A stretch of DNA of 64,000 bases, from the NCBI GenBank assembly GCA_900466605.1, contig UBMU01000026.1, positions 18,201 through 82,200 on the forward strand, read 5' to 3'. The stretch is from Hyphomicrobiales bacterium (lineage in GTDB: Bacteria > Pseudomonadota > Alphaproteobacteria > Rhizobiales > Rhizobiaceae). This document shows, piece after piece, positions 7,743-16,276 of the stretch. The notes under the pieces were generated by a model. It searched no databases. It saw nothing but the letters and a program-made list of their open reading frames with translations, and was not told the DNA's origin. Positions within the stretch are counted from its first letter, which is position 1. Every line of letters starts with the position of its first letter. A program made the translations under genes and the position numbers.

Positions 7743-8786
7743 ATGCAAGCGCTGCGTGCCTATCTATGGTTCCTTGCCCGACGTCTCGGCCTGACCCTGC
7801 TGACGCTTTGGGGACTAGCCTCGCTGGTCTTCTTGATGATCAAGCTCATGCCGGGCGATGAGGCCCAGATGGCCGCCGGCGCCGATGCTTCCGCCGTCCA
7901 AATTGAGCTGGTGCGTGAGAGGCTCGGGCTAGATGCCCCTGTCGTCATCCAATATCTAAGCTTCCTGGGGCGTCTCTTGCACGGCGACCTGGGAACTTCC
8001 ATGGTCACCCTTCAACCGGTGTTGGCAGACCTGGAAAAGGTCCTGCCAAACACACTGGAACTTGTTTTTATCGCGATGCTACTCAATCTCGCCGTCGCGA
8101 TCCCTGCGGGCACCATAGCCGCGTATCGCCACGGCGGAATATTTGATACGATCAGCCGCATCGCTGCGGTCATGCTTGGCGGTATGCCGGCCTTTTGGCT
8201 GGCACTGGTGCTACAGTATCTGCTGGGCAGCGTTTGGCGCGTGGTGCCAATTTCCGGGCAGCAGGGCTTTGGTATGAACTCGCCGATGCTATCAGGTGCA
8301 CCGACACTTGATGCTCTGATTGCCGGCAATTTCGAGGGCGCTTTTGATGCCCTCCATCACATCATTCTACCGGCCGCCGTGCTTGCAGCGCTGTTCTCAA
8401 CCCAGGTTTTCCGTACGTTGAGGGCTGCCCTGCTAAGTGTCTTGCGCTCCGACTTTATTATGGCCGTGCGCGCGAAAGGCGCTACCGCGCGCCATATGCT
8501 GGTTCATCATGCCTTGCCCAACAGCCTGAACCCAGTACTGACGCTATCTGGCACCCAGGTGGGCACAATGATTGGCTCGGCGGTGCTTGTCGAAACGATC
8601 TTTGCTCGGAAGGGCATTGGCGCCTACATGTTTAATGCCGTTGCCCAGAAGGATGTCTCCGCGGTTTTGGGTTCGGTGATTTTCACCGGGGCCGTCGTTT
8701 GTTTTGTCAACCTCATCGTCGACCTTCTCCAGCTTCTGGTCGATCCGCGAATTCGCGCTGCTCAACTGGGGAGCCAGATCCGATGA
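7743..8786 (+). CDS. ABC transporter permease, DppB-like
   Basis: A 347-residue inner-membrane protein. The N-terminal helix is followed by the DppB-family segment (GDEAQMAAGADAS then LVRERLGLDAPV) and by the BPD transport domain with about six membrane helices. The cytoplasmic EAA-like loop is AVRAKGATARHMLVHHALPN. It starts 13 bp after the binding-protein gene and its stop overlaps the next start by ATGA. It should pair with the product of 8783-9640 to form the import channel. Confidence 0.93.
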   Translation: MQALRAYLWFLARRLGLTLLTLWGLASLVFLMIKLMPGDEAQMAAGADASAVQIELVRERLGLDAPVVIQYLSFLGRLLHGDLGTSMVTLQPVLADLEKVLPNTLELVFIAMLLNLAVAIPAGTIAAYRHGGIFDTISRIAAVMLGGMPAFWLALVLQYLLGSVWRVVPISGQQGFGMNSPMLSGAPTLDALIAGNFEGAFDALHHIILPAAVLAALFSTQVFRTLRAALLSVLRSDFIMAVRAKGATARHMLVHHALPNSLNPVLTLSGTQVGTMIGSAVLVETIFARKGIGAYMFNAVAQKDVSAVLGSVIFTGAVVCFVNLIVDLLQLLVDPRIRAAQLGSQIR

Positions 8787-9640
8787 CTGCGTCCGCCGTT
8801 CTCCTGCCAACAACTGCCCGTCGCAAAGGTGGGTTGACGCTGTTTGAAACCTTGGTTTGCGCGCTGGTTGTCGCACTTCTCGCCATGGCAATCTTTGGCC
8901 CACTGTTGGCACCCGACAATATCTACAAATCGGACATCGCAAATTCACTTATGCCCCCCAGCGCTACGAACTGGTTCGGGACTGACGACCAGGGCCGAGA
9001 TGTGTTCTGGCGGCTTATTGTCGGCGCGCAAGCGACTTTGCTTTCGGCTTTCCTTGTTGTGACGCTCTACTCGCTGATCGGCGTTACCATCGCGACGGTT
9101 GCAGCCGCTGGCCCGCGGTGGCTCGACGAGGGGCTGATGCGCATTACAGATATAGGCCTTGCTTTGCCCGGCATGGTCGTGGCGCTCGGCTTCGCCACTG
9201 CCATGGGCCCAAGTCTCCGCTCTGCTGTCATCGCCATGGCGATCACGGGATGGCCGCTCACCGCCCGGATGCTGCGAGGCATAATGCGCCAGACGATGGA
9301 GCAGCCGTTTGTCGCTGGCGCCCAGGTGCTGGGGGTGTCAAAATGGCGATTGATGACCAAGCACGTGTTGCCTAATTCGTTGGACGTCCTGATCGTCAAA
9401 TGGGCCGGCGACATCGGCACTACCGTGCTTGTTCTTGCCAGCCTGTCTTTCATAGGTGTCGGCGCCCAGCCACCTAGTGCCGAGTGGGGTGCAACGATCG
9501 CTGCTGCCCGCGGCTACGTTTCCACTGCTTGGTGGACCGTTGTGGCGCCCGGTGCCGCCGTTGCGCTGACTTCCATCGCCTTTGGCCTGCTTGGTGACAT
9601 CATACAGATGCGGCGCGATCCGTCGCTCAGGGATAACTGA
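8783..9640 (+). CDS. ABC transporter permease, DppC-like
   Basis: A 285-residue permease. After one N-terminal helix come the family marker NWFGTDDQGRDVFWRLIVGA, the channel helices, and the coupling loop QVLGVSKWRLMTKHVLPNS. The ATG at 8783 overlaps the TGA of the upstream permease, which indicates coupling; a longer upstream frame would run deep into that gene and is rejected. It forms the second half of the peptide-type import channel. Confidence 0.93.
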   Translation: MTASAVLLPTTARRKGGLTLFETLVCALVVALLAMAIFGPLLAPDNIYKSDIANSLMPPSATNWFGTDDQGRDVFWRLIVGAQATLLSAFLVVTLYSLIGVTIATVAAAGPRWLDEGLMRITDIGLALPGMVVALGFATAMGPSLRSAVIAMAITGWPLTARMLRGIMRQTMEQPFVAGAQVLGVSKWRLMTKHVLPNSLDVLIVKWAGDIGTTVLVLASLSFIGVGAQPPSAEWGATIAAARGYVSTAWWTVVAPGAAVALTSIAFGLLGDIIQMRRDPSLRDN

Positions 9641-9641
9641 T

Positions 9642-10652
9642 ATGAACGCCCACCCCATGCCTACGTCCACTCTTTCCCTTGTCCGAACTCCTCTCGTTAC
9701 CGTCGAGAAGTTAAGGGTCGACATGCCGCTCGGTCGCAGCGGCGCAAGTGTCAACATCGTCGATGGTGTCGACTTCACCATCGGTGTAGGCGAGCGCATG
9801 GCGCTCGTCGGTGAATCCGGTTCGGGTAAGTCAATAACAGCGCGTGCGTTGATGCAGTTGGACCGCGTCGCGAAAGTGACCGGCAAGGTCGACTTCGAAG
9901 GCACCGACCTGCTCAAGCTCTCGGATCGGGAGATGCGCAAGTTGCGGGGTAGCTCGATCGCCATGGTCTTCCAGGACCCGATGAGCTTCCTCGATCCGCT
10001 AATGACGATCGGCGACCAGGTTGCAGAGACGTTGCGCATACGTGGCATAGGCAAAGCGGAAGCACGCAAAAGGGCGCTATCAGTACTCGATGAGCTTGGC
10101 GTCGACCGCGCTGCCGAACGCATTAATGCTTACCCGCACGAGTTTTCCGGCGGGATGCGTCAGCGCGTCGTGCTGGCAATGGCACTTGTGGGCGAGCCTC
10201 GCCTGCTGATCGCTGATGAGCCGACGACTGCGCTCGACGTGCGCGTTCAGGACCAAGTCCTCGACCTCCTTGACGATGTCTCGACGCGTCGTGGCCTGGC
10301 GGTTCTTCTGATCACCCATGACCTTGGTGTGGTCGCAGGCTTTGCCGATCGCGTTATGGTAATGTACTCGGGCCGCATTGTCGAAGATGGCGAGGTTGGG
10401 GACGTCTTCGCACGGCCCAGGCATCCATATACGCAGGGTCTGATCAAGGCAGTGCCGCGCATCGACCAGGACCACGCCAAGCTCTACGCCATTCCGGGCG
10501 CTCCGCCACCACCGATGAACCGACCGAACGGTTGTACGTTCCACCCGCGCTGCGATCAGCGCTTCGAGCGCTGCTCTCAGGATGTGCCGGTGATGTTGCC
10601 GGTTGGTCGGACGCGCGTCGCCTGCCACTTACATGACGGGAAGGGTATCTGA
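9642..10652 (+). CDS. ABC transporter ATPase, DppD-like
   Basis: A 336-residue ATPase with Walker A GESGSGKS, Q-loop VFQDPMSFLDP, signature SGGMRQR, Walker B LLIADEPTTALD and the H-loop in ITHDLGVV. The C-terminal extension carries the oligopeptide-family segment GCTFHPRCDQRFERC, whose cysteines bind an iron-sulfur cluster in some members. The ATG at 9642 is one base after the previous stop. All catalytic motifs are intact. Confidence 0.94.
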   Translation: MNAHPMPTSTLSLVRTPLVTVEKLRVDMPLGRSGASVNIVDGVDFTIGVGERMALVGESGSGKSITARALMQLDRVAKVTGKVDFEGTDLLKLSDREMRKLRGSSIAMVFQDPMSFLDPLMTIGDQVAETLRIRGIGKAEARKRALSVLDELGVDRAAERINAYPHEFSGGMRQRVVLAMALVGEPRLLIADEPTTALDVRVQDQVLDLLDDVSTRRGLAVLLITHDLGVVAGFADRVMVMYSGRIVEDGEVGDVFARPRHPYTQGLIKAVPRIDQDHAKLYAIPGAPPPPMNRPNGCTFHPRCDQRFERCSQDVPVMLPVGRTRVACHLHDGKGI

Positions 10653-10654
10653 CC

Positions 10655-11473
10655 ATGCTCATGTCCATCGACAAAATAAGCAAGTCATACAATGCCTTTC
10701 CCCATCCACCCACGAAAGTGCTGCACGACGTCACGATCAACGTCGGCGCTGGCGAGGCGCTGGGGTTGGTCGGCGAGTCTGGCTCCGGAAAATCGACTAT
10801 AGCCAAATGTATGCTAGCGTTGATCAAGCCCGAAAAGGGCTCGATAACCTATGATGGCATCGACGTTGTCCACGCCGCGGGGAAAGATCTCAGGCGCTTT
10901 CGCCGCGAAGTGCAGATGGTGTTTCAAGATCCCTATGGCAGTCTCAATCCTCGGATGACGGTTGAGGAACTAATTGGTGAAGGTCTTCTGATCAATAAGC
11001 TCGAACCGACGGCGGCTGCTCGCCGCGACCGAGTTGCCGAGATGATGGAGATGGTCGGCCTCAACCCCAACGACATGGCCCGCCATACGCGTTCGTTCTC
11101 TGGCGGCCAGCGCCAACGCATCGCCATCGCCCGCGCTCTCGTAATACGCCCACGCATTCTCGTCTGTGATGAGCCGGTGGCGGCGCTTGATGTGTCGGTA
11201 CAGGCGCAGGTCATTAATCTGCTCCAGGACATGCAGAAGAAGCTCAATCTCGCCATTGTCTTCGTAGCCCACGACCTCGCCGTCGTTCGCCACCTCTGCG
11301 AGAAGATCGTTGTCCTGCATAAGGGCGAGGTCATAGAGCAAGGTTCCCGTCAGGAGATCTTCGGGAATGCTAGAATGCCCTACACCCAGTCGCTTCTGGC
11401 TGCCGTTCCGGTACCCGATCCCACAGTTGGTCGAGCACGCAGGGCGGCGCGGCGCCTCGAATCTGCCAACTGA
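10655..11473 (+). CDS. ABC transporter ATPase, DppF-like
   Basis: A 272-residue ATPase with Walker A GESGSGKST, Q-loop VFQDPYGSLNPRMTVEE, signature SGGQRQR, Walker B ILVCDEPVAALD and H-loop FVAHDLAVVRHL. Unlike its partner it lacks the Cys-rich oligopeptide C-terminal domain and ends in a short basic tail, slightly shorter than many DppF proteins. It starts 2 bp after the DppD-like gene and completes a five-gene importer. Confidence 0.93.
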   Translation: MLMSIDKISKSYNAFPHPPTKVLHDVTINVGAGEALGLVGESGSGKSTIAKCMLALIKPEKGSITYDGIDVVHAAGKDLRRFRREVQMVFQDPYGSLNPRMTVEELIGEGLLINKLEPTAAARRDRVAEMMEMVGLNPNDMARHTRSFSGGQRQRIAIARALVIRPRILVCDEPVAALDVSVQAQVINLLQDMQKKLNLAIVFVAHDLAVVRHLCEKIVVLHKGEVIEQGSRQEIFGNARMPYTQSLLAAVPVPDPTVGRARRAARRLESAN

Positions 11474-11549
11474 TATTTGGTCAGAACACCGTTTGGCCGC
11501 CAGCTTAGAGCCGACACAAACAAAAGAATTTAATCACGAGGAAGAACGA

Positions 11550-12836
11550 ATGTCCGGAGATGCAGCTGTAGGTGGTTGTTCGTATGTTGAGGGGCGACAC
11601 TTCGTCAGCCCATTCAATTTCCTGCCACAAGTTACCAGTGGGTTTTCGCCACCCAAGCCCATTGGGTTGATAAGTAGTACAATCCGTAAAGTTATCTATA
11701 CGCTGGGCGTGCGCGCGAACGAGGTAGATCTGCTGGCGATGTGCGAGCTCCTGGATGAGCTTGGCGTCGAGGAAGAATGCCTGAACGTTTGGTGGCGTGG
11801 CGCAACTGCACCAAATCCCACCGAGCATGCTGCAGCTCTCATTGTCGCCAAAGCCCAAACCAAGTTCAAAAAGAATCTTTTCACGGACACGCTGTTGGGC
11901 GATGGCACCACCCCTATGCCGCTGATGCGCGAGACGGTCGATCGCTTTGCAGAGGCTGGTATTCGCATCTTCAATCCCGGAATTCTGCAGGCTCCGGACG
12001 AGGACGCGCGCAAACGACAGGTCGATGAAATCTTCGCAATGGCCGAATATTTCGCGCGCTCAGGGCTTGAGTGGAATGCCACCATCGCTAACTGCGCGCG
12101 GCGAGATTTTGAAAGCCTCATAGCAGTGACCAATGCGCTCATTGATGCCGGCGTCCGGCGATTGGACCTAATGGATTCGACAAGTGCATTGTCGCCCCAG
12201 GCAATGGATCTTTTTGTTAGAACCTATCGCGGAAGGATGTGCCGGCCGACACCAATGTCAATGCACACGCATGATGACTTCGGCATGGCAACGGCTGGCA
12301 CGATTGCCGCTGTCCTTGCGGGAGCGTCGCCTGATGTCGCGCTTAACGGCGTCTCATATAGATCCGGTTTCGCGGCTATGGAAGAAGTAGTGCTGGCGCT
12401 CGATGTCCTCTATGGCATTGATACTGGTATTCGCCTTGATAGGTTCCAGTGGGCGGCGGAGAGGCTTGCGGAAATCATGCATTTCCCAATTCCACCACTG
12501 AAGCCAGTTATTGGGGCACATCAGTACAAGCGGGAGACATCCGCCGACATAATCAAGATCGAAACTGGCAACGCAGATAAGGGATTCGCAACGCTTGGAA
12601 GTAGCGTAGCCCCCAGCGTGACGGGAGCCTCGTTTAGCTGGGTTTGGGCAACACAGAGCGATCCGAGGGCCTTGAAGGTAATAGCTCAATCGATTGGTAT
12701 CACGCTGGGCGAAGATCAGATGAGCCGCGCCCTTTCAATTCTGGAAGAGAAAATTGCTCATTCTGACGAGTATCCAAAGTGGGTATCACCCGAAGAAGTC
12801 AAGGCTACCATCCGGCAATGTGGGAGCTGTGAATAG
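11550..12836 (+). CDS. HMG-CoA-lyase/isopropylmalate-synthase-like TIM-barrel protein with altered active site
   Basis: A 428-residue protein. The barrel (about 35-300) matches the DRE-TIM metallolyase family in its second half: DLMDSTSALSPQAMDLF, SMHTHDDFGMATAG with the metal-binding His239-x-His241, and the helix AAMEEVVLALDVLYGI. Three conserved features differ. The first strand reads LISSTIRKVIY, so the metal-ligand Asp and catalytic Glu of DxTxRDGxQ are Ser42 and Ile49 while Arg46 is kept. The NGxGERxGN loop is NGVSYRSGF, with the Asn ligand replaced by Phe274. Metal-dependent aldol chemistry is therefore doubtful. The ATG at 11550 follows GAGGAAGAA. Its place between the importer and the amidohydrolase implies a role in the same pathway. 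Confidence 0.75.
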   Translation: MSGDAAVGGCSYVEGRHFVSPFNFLPQVTSGFSPPKPIGLISSTIRKVIYTLGVRANEVDLLAMCELLDELGVEEECLNVWWRGATAPNPTEHAAALIVAKAQTKFKKNLFTDTLLGDGTTPMPLMRETVDRFAEAGIRIFNPGILQAPDEDARKRQVDEIFAMAEYFARSGLEWNATIANCARRDFESLIAVTNALIDAGVRRLDLMDSTSALSPQAMDLFVRTYRGRMCRPTPMSMHTHDDFGMATAGTIAAVLAGASPDVALNGVSYRSGFAAMEEVVLALDVLYGIDTGIRLDRFQWAAERLAEIMHFPIPPLKPVIGAHQYKRETSADIIKIETGNADKGFATLGSSVAPSVTGASFSWVWATQSDPRALKVIAQSIGITLGEDQMSRALSILEEKIAHSDEYPKWVSPEEVKATIRQCGSCE

Positions 12837-12961
12837 ATACGGGTACCTCAGCCGCTTCCGGAAACGAAGCCAATGTTCGCTGCGATATCCTTCGCGCAAT
12901 CCAAGCTAGTAGCATTTTTAAGCACCTAAAAGTGCTGAACAAATGAATGGAGTCAATTTGC

Positions 12962-14080
12962 ATGATGGATCTCGTGCCCACCATAGACGCATTCCGTGTT
13001 CCGTTAGAACACACTTCTGATGTGAGCGGTCTACACCGGCTCATAAAGGAAGGGAGACTTCGTGCAGACGACGTCATTGGAGTGACCGGCAAGACAGAGG
13101 GCTGGCAGGCAGACGATACCAGCCGTCTTGACGCTGACCGTGCAATCCGTGGCTTCCTGCTTGACCAGGGGTCTCGTCCTGCGGTTGACGTTGCGCAGAT
13201 CCCAATGGTGTTCACCGCAGGCGGTGTCGGGATCCTGACACCGCACATTGTGGTTTATACGCGCACATTTACCGAACCCGTCCCAGGTGGAGCATCTAGA
13301 CTATCTATTGGGATCGCACGATCCACCCTGATACGGCCGGAGTGGATGACAACGCCCAAACTCATGGAAGTCAATGCCGATGCCGTACGCAGGGCAGCGT
13401 TTGAAGCCAGCGTCGATCCAAGAGCGCTCGAATACGTTGTCGGAAAGACGTATTTTCCCACTCGCCAGGACTTCGTGGAGGCCCGCGCCGCCGGACACCA
13501 AATCCCCGAACTCGAACTCAGGGCGCTACATCGCAAGGCTAGCGGAGCTGTTGGTCTTGGCGTGGCGATTGCAGCAGAGGAGATGTCGATGCCCACAGCC
13601 GAAGAAGTCGGCGAACGGTTGGATCTATGGTCCGGCAGGGCCGCAATTTCCGCCAACGAATGGGAGCCCGTTGGCGGTGACGGGGCACAGACACAGTTGA
13701 TTGCATTCGGCAACCGTAGCGGTGCCGGGGGGCGGTTACGAGTGGGCCATGCGGTAATGGCTGATATGCTCGATGTGGCTGCGCTCCCTCGGGCAATTCG
13801 GCGCGCAGGGCTTGATGTTGATGATGGACCTTTATCGCAAGAACACAGGGCTCGCATCATTGCGGTTTACGTGAAGCACAGCGTACCTGCCGATGGGCGG
13901 CTGCGTGGCCGCCGTCAAGTCATGGAGAGCCCGGAGTATATGAAACAGGCTAAGGCAGCTCTTGGAGGCATGTTCTCTGCGTTCCTGCAAGACAACCTCA
14001 TTTGGATTTCTGGCTCGGCCACTCATCAAGGACCGGTCGGAGGCGGCACCGTGGCGGTAGTAGTGGACGTTAGCGGATAA
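12962..14080 (+). CDS. Ring-opening amidohydrolase (cyanuric acid hydrolase/barbiturase family)
   Basis: A 372-residue protein with the threefold repeat of the AtzD/barbiturase family. Remembered AtzD Ser-Lys pairs were compared by eye. Lys44 in VTGKTEG is kept, but its partner Ser in MSGGTEG is Thr85 (FTAGGVG). Lys162 in VVGKTYFPT is kept, but its partner is Arg252, with Ser253 next to it. The third pair, Lys305 and Ser350 in ISGSATHQG, is intact. The start at 12962 is preferred over 12947 because GGAG lies about 10 bp ahead of it. Known members open cyanuric acid or barbiturate by amide hydrolysis. The altered dyads suggest a different cyclic imide or amide, but that is inferred. Confidence 0.85.
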   Translation: MMDLVPTIDAFRVPLEHTSDVSGLHRLIKEGRLRADDVIGVTGKTEGWQADDTSRLDADRAIRGFLLDQGSRPAVDVAQIPMVFTAGGVGILTPHIVVYTRTFTEPVPGGASRLSIGIARSTLIRPEWMTTPKLMEVNADAVRRAAFEASVDPRALEYVVGKTYFPTRQDFVEARAAGHQIPELELRALHRKASGAVGLGVAIAAEEMSMPTAEEVGERLDLWSGRAAISANEWEPVGGDGAQTQLIAFGNRSGAGGRLRVGHAVMADMLDVAALPRAIRRAGLDVDDGPLSQEHRARIIAVYVKHSVPADGRLRGRRQVMESPEYMKQAKAALGGMFSAFLQDNLIWISGSATHQGPVGGGTVAVVVDVSG

Positions 14081-14177
14081 CTACAAGTGATCGCAGGGTA
14101 TTTACCAAGTTCCCTGCTGGCGTCTTATCAGCGGGAAGGCGCCCCCTCATCAACAATTGAATATCGGAGGCGGCGGA

Positions 14178-15116
14178 ATGGCCGGAATCGTTAAGAGCTC
14201 TCTACCGAATGGCCGTAATCTCTCAGCGGTTGCCGCCCTTCATGCAGCAGCCGATCTTGGGGTCGATGGGCTCCTGTTTAACTCGCTGTTTGATTGCAGT
14301 TCGACACTTGATCCGGCCGAGCTTGCTATGGTGCGTGCCGAGGCGGATAGGCTTGGCCTCCGGATCTCATCGATCCTTGGCATCGTCAATCCGGCGCTTC
14401 CTGCCCGAAGTGGGCCGATCGTCGAGGCTGGATTAGGCAACATGCAGGCTGGCATCGAACGGCTGACCAGACTAGCTGCTGGCATCGGCATACACGATAT
14501 GATCTTCACGATCGGCACGATCGAAGATCGGTTTGAAGCCGAGGTAAGTTGGGCTGCCCAACTCGATGGTGTGGCCGATATACTCGAACGCTGTCGTCCG
14601 GTTCTACGGGAGTGTGGCTCCCAACTGCTACTCAAGACACATGAAGAAATCACGACCCTCGAGATCCTTGTTCTCGTAGAGCGGGTTGGTGCTGATGTGC
14701 TTGGAGTGGCCTTCGATCCGGTCAACGTGCTTTGCCGTCTCGAAGATCCTGTTACCGCTGCCCAGCGCGTCGCTCCCCATGTCGTCCAGGTTTTTGTTGA
14801 TGACGCCGTTGTCCGTTTCCAGGAAAACGGCATTCGTAGGTTTTTGGCACCGTTGGGTCAGGGTTTCGTAGATTGGCGGTTAATTCGATCAATTCTACCG
14901 GGTCGACCCACGTGGATTGAGATGCACGCCGGACAATTTGCCATGGCTGTCTTCGACAAGGAGTGGCTGAGGCGACAACCTCCTATTGCGCTTGAGGAGT
15001 TCGCCTCGGTCATGGCAATGGCTGCGGAGTTCGGACCGCGTGAGGTGCCCTGTGATCAAAATGCGCCTGTTGCGCGGCTGGAGCGAGCTCTAGCCCAGTG
15101 CGCGTTGATTACATAG
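14178..15116 (+). CDS. Sugar phosphate isomerase/epimerase-like TIM-barrel protein
   Basis: A 312-residue protein of the xylose-isomerase-like AP endonuclease 2 fold. Supporting segments are the glutamate-ending strand LLLKTHEEITT (a metal-ligand Glu), VAFDPVNVL after the next helix, and PTWIEMHAG late in the barrel, where a second metal-ligand Glu is expected. The ATG at 14178 follows GGAGG by 7 bp; an upstream in-frame TTG is less likely. It is the last gene of the operon starting at 5309. Family members isomerise keto sugars, inososes or hydroxypyruvate; the substrate here is unknown. Confidence 0.8.
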   Translation: MAGIVKSSLPNGRNLSAVAALHAAADLGVDGLLFNSLFDCSSTLDPAELAMVRAEADRLGLRISSILGIVNPALPARSGPIVEAGLGNMQAGIERLTRLAAGIGIHDMIFTIGTIEDRFEAEVSWAAQLDGVADILERCRPVLRECGSQLLLKTHEEITTLEILVLVERVGADVLGVAFDPVNVLCRLEDPVTAAQRVAPHVVQVFVDDAVVRFQENGIRRFLAPLGQGFVDWRLIRSILPGRPTWIEMHAGQFAMAVFDKEWLRRQPPIALEEFASVMAMAAEFGPREVPCDQNAPVARLERALAQCALIT

Positions 15117-15608
15117 TCAATAGAGACGGGCGCAGCGGTGTCGGCGCCGCAGATTTTCACAGGCTTTGACAGTGCTTTACGCCCGACGGAGACACTGCCG
15201 GCGTAAGTGTCGATCCTGTCGACGAATTATGTCGCGGATGGCGACAGAGAGTGACGACGCCTGCGTAGCGGGGCAGGTTCCATTTTCAGATGCGACGAGA
15301 ACAATAATTGGTGTGATTACAAGAGGGTGGCATTGCCCGCCCTTTTGTGCCGTTAAGTATGGTCGAACGTCAAGCGGATGCATAAGAGACCAGCCAAGCG
15401 GAGATTGACCGCACCCTTCATCGCGATCGCGGCGGACGTTCCAAGTCCGCGACGGCGCATCAGATCCCTGAGAGCCGCGGGCGTCGTTAGCGGAGGCAGT
15501 TACGTGATCCGCATCTATGCGCTGCGGCAATCGACCGGCTGAAGAACGGTGGTCACCGGAGCAGATTTCCTGGCGCCTGAGGCGATGAGTACCTCGGCGG
15601 CCTTCGCT
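15117..15608. other. Intergenic remnant region
   Basis: About 490 bp between the TIM-barrel gene and the convergent TetR gene. Apart from repeat copy B (15457-15584) no gene, RNA or clear terminator is seen. Short frames on both strands are unsupported. Confidence 0.4.
15457..15584 (+). repeat. Dispersed gene-fragment repeat, copy B (copy A 3988-4090)
   Basis: Shares the blocks starting CATCAGATC, ATCGACCGGC and GGCGCCTGAGGCGA with copy A, in the same order and orientation but with about 25 bp of extra sequence in the middle. The plus-strand frame begins RIRSLRAAGVV. The two copies lie outside the ends of the operon-carrying block at 4.3-15.1 kb. Confidence 0.55.
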
Positions 15609-16202
15609 TCAACGCCTAACGCCGCCGAGGAATGCCAATAGGCCTTCATGGAAAAGCTCGTCTTGTGGCAGGGCTCCGTAGTCCTCGAACGCCGCTGCGA
15701 GTAACGGATGTTTTGGCGGGGTGTTTTTCGACAATTCCGGAGGATGTTCGATTTCAGCCTGCTCCTCGAGCACGAACCCAACAGTGAACCGGGCCAGGGT
15801 GACGAGGATCTTCAGCACCTGCCTTCCATCAAATCCCTGCGCGGTCAGAAATTCCAATTGCCGTTCGGCGACGTCATTGTCTGACGCTTCTGCCCGCGAT
15901 CCCGCGTGGACGCGTGCTCCGTCTCGGTAGGCCAACAGAGCCCGGCGAAAACTCAGGCTATTCTCGGTCAGGTAGGATTGCCAGTCGTCGCCGTCACGGG
16001 GCAGGCGATATAGGTGCGAGGCGCGCATCATCTCAGCGTTCATCGCGTCCATCAGCGACCGCTTGTCCCTGAAATGCCAATAGAGTGCCGGCTGCTGAAC
16101 GTCGAGCCTTGCTGCGAGCGCGCGGGTTGACATCTTGTCCAGCCCTACCTCGTTCAGGAGGATCAATGCTTCTCGGACAATCTGGGCTCGATCGATCTTC
16201 AT
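15609..16202 (-). CDS. TetR-class transcriptional repressor
   Basis: A 197-residue regulator. The HTH (about 5-50) contains MSTRALAARLDVQQPALYWH, close to TetR itself, and the C-terminal domain fits the TetR_C fold with FTVGFVLEEQAE. The ATG at 16202 has GGAGAAG 5 bp upstream and is preferred over 16226. It is divergent from the hydrolase at 16277, and the 74-bp space holds two palindromes strongly resembling tet operators, so it very likely represses both genes. No drug pump is adjacent; the inducer may be the hydrolase substrate. Confidence 0.92.
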   Translation of the reverse strand: MKIDRAQIVREALILLNEVGLDKMSTRALAARLDVQQPALYWHFRDKRSLMDAMNAEMMRASHLYRLPRDGDDWQSYLTENSLSFRRALLAYRDGARVHAGSRAEASDNDVAERQLEFLTAQGFDGRQVLKILVTLARFTVGFVLEEQAEIEHPPELSKNTPPKHPLLAAAFEDYGALPQDELFHEGLLAFLGGVRR

Positions 16203-16227
16203 AACTTCTCCAGGTTGACAGTGCATA

Positions 16228-16264
16228 ACTTATCATTGATAAGTCAATTTATCAGCGATAAATT
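16228..16264. promoter_or_regulatory. Twin tetO-like operators between tetR-type repressor and hydrolase
   Basis: The first palindrome, ACTTATCATTGATAAGT at 16228-16244, is symmetric apart from its centre. The second has arms AATTTATC (16246-16253) and GATAAATT (16257-16264) around a 3-bp centre. Both share the TATCA/TGATA-type core of the classical tet operators. The start-to-start space is short, so repressor binding would block both divergent promoters. Confidence 0.75.
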
Positions 16265-16276
16265 GGAGTGGTCCAC

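Noticed and set aside
12947..12961. Upstream ATG as start of the ring-opening amidohydrolase
   Set aside because: No ribosome site precedes it, whereas GGAG is well placed for the in-frame ATG at 12962.
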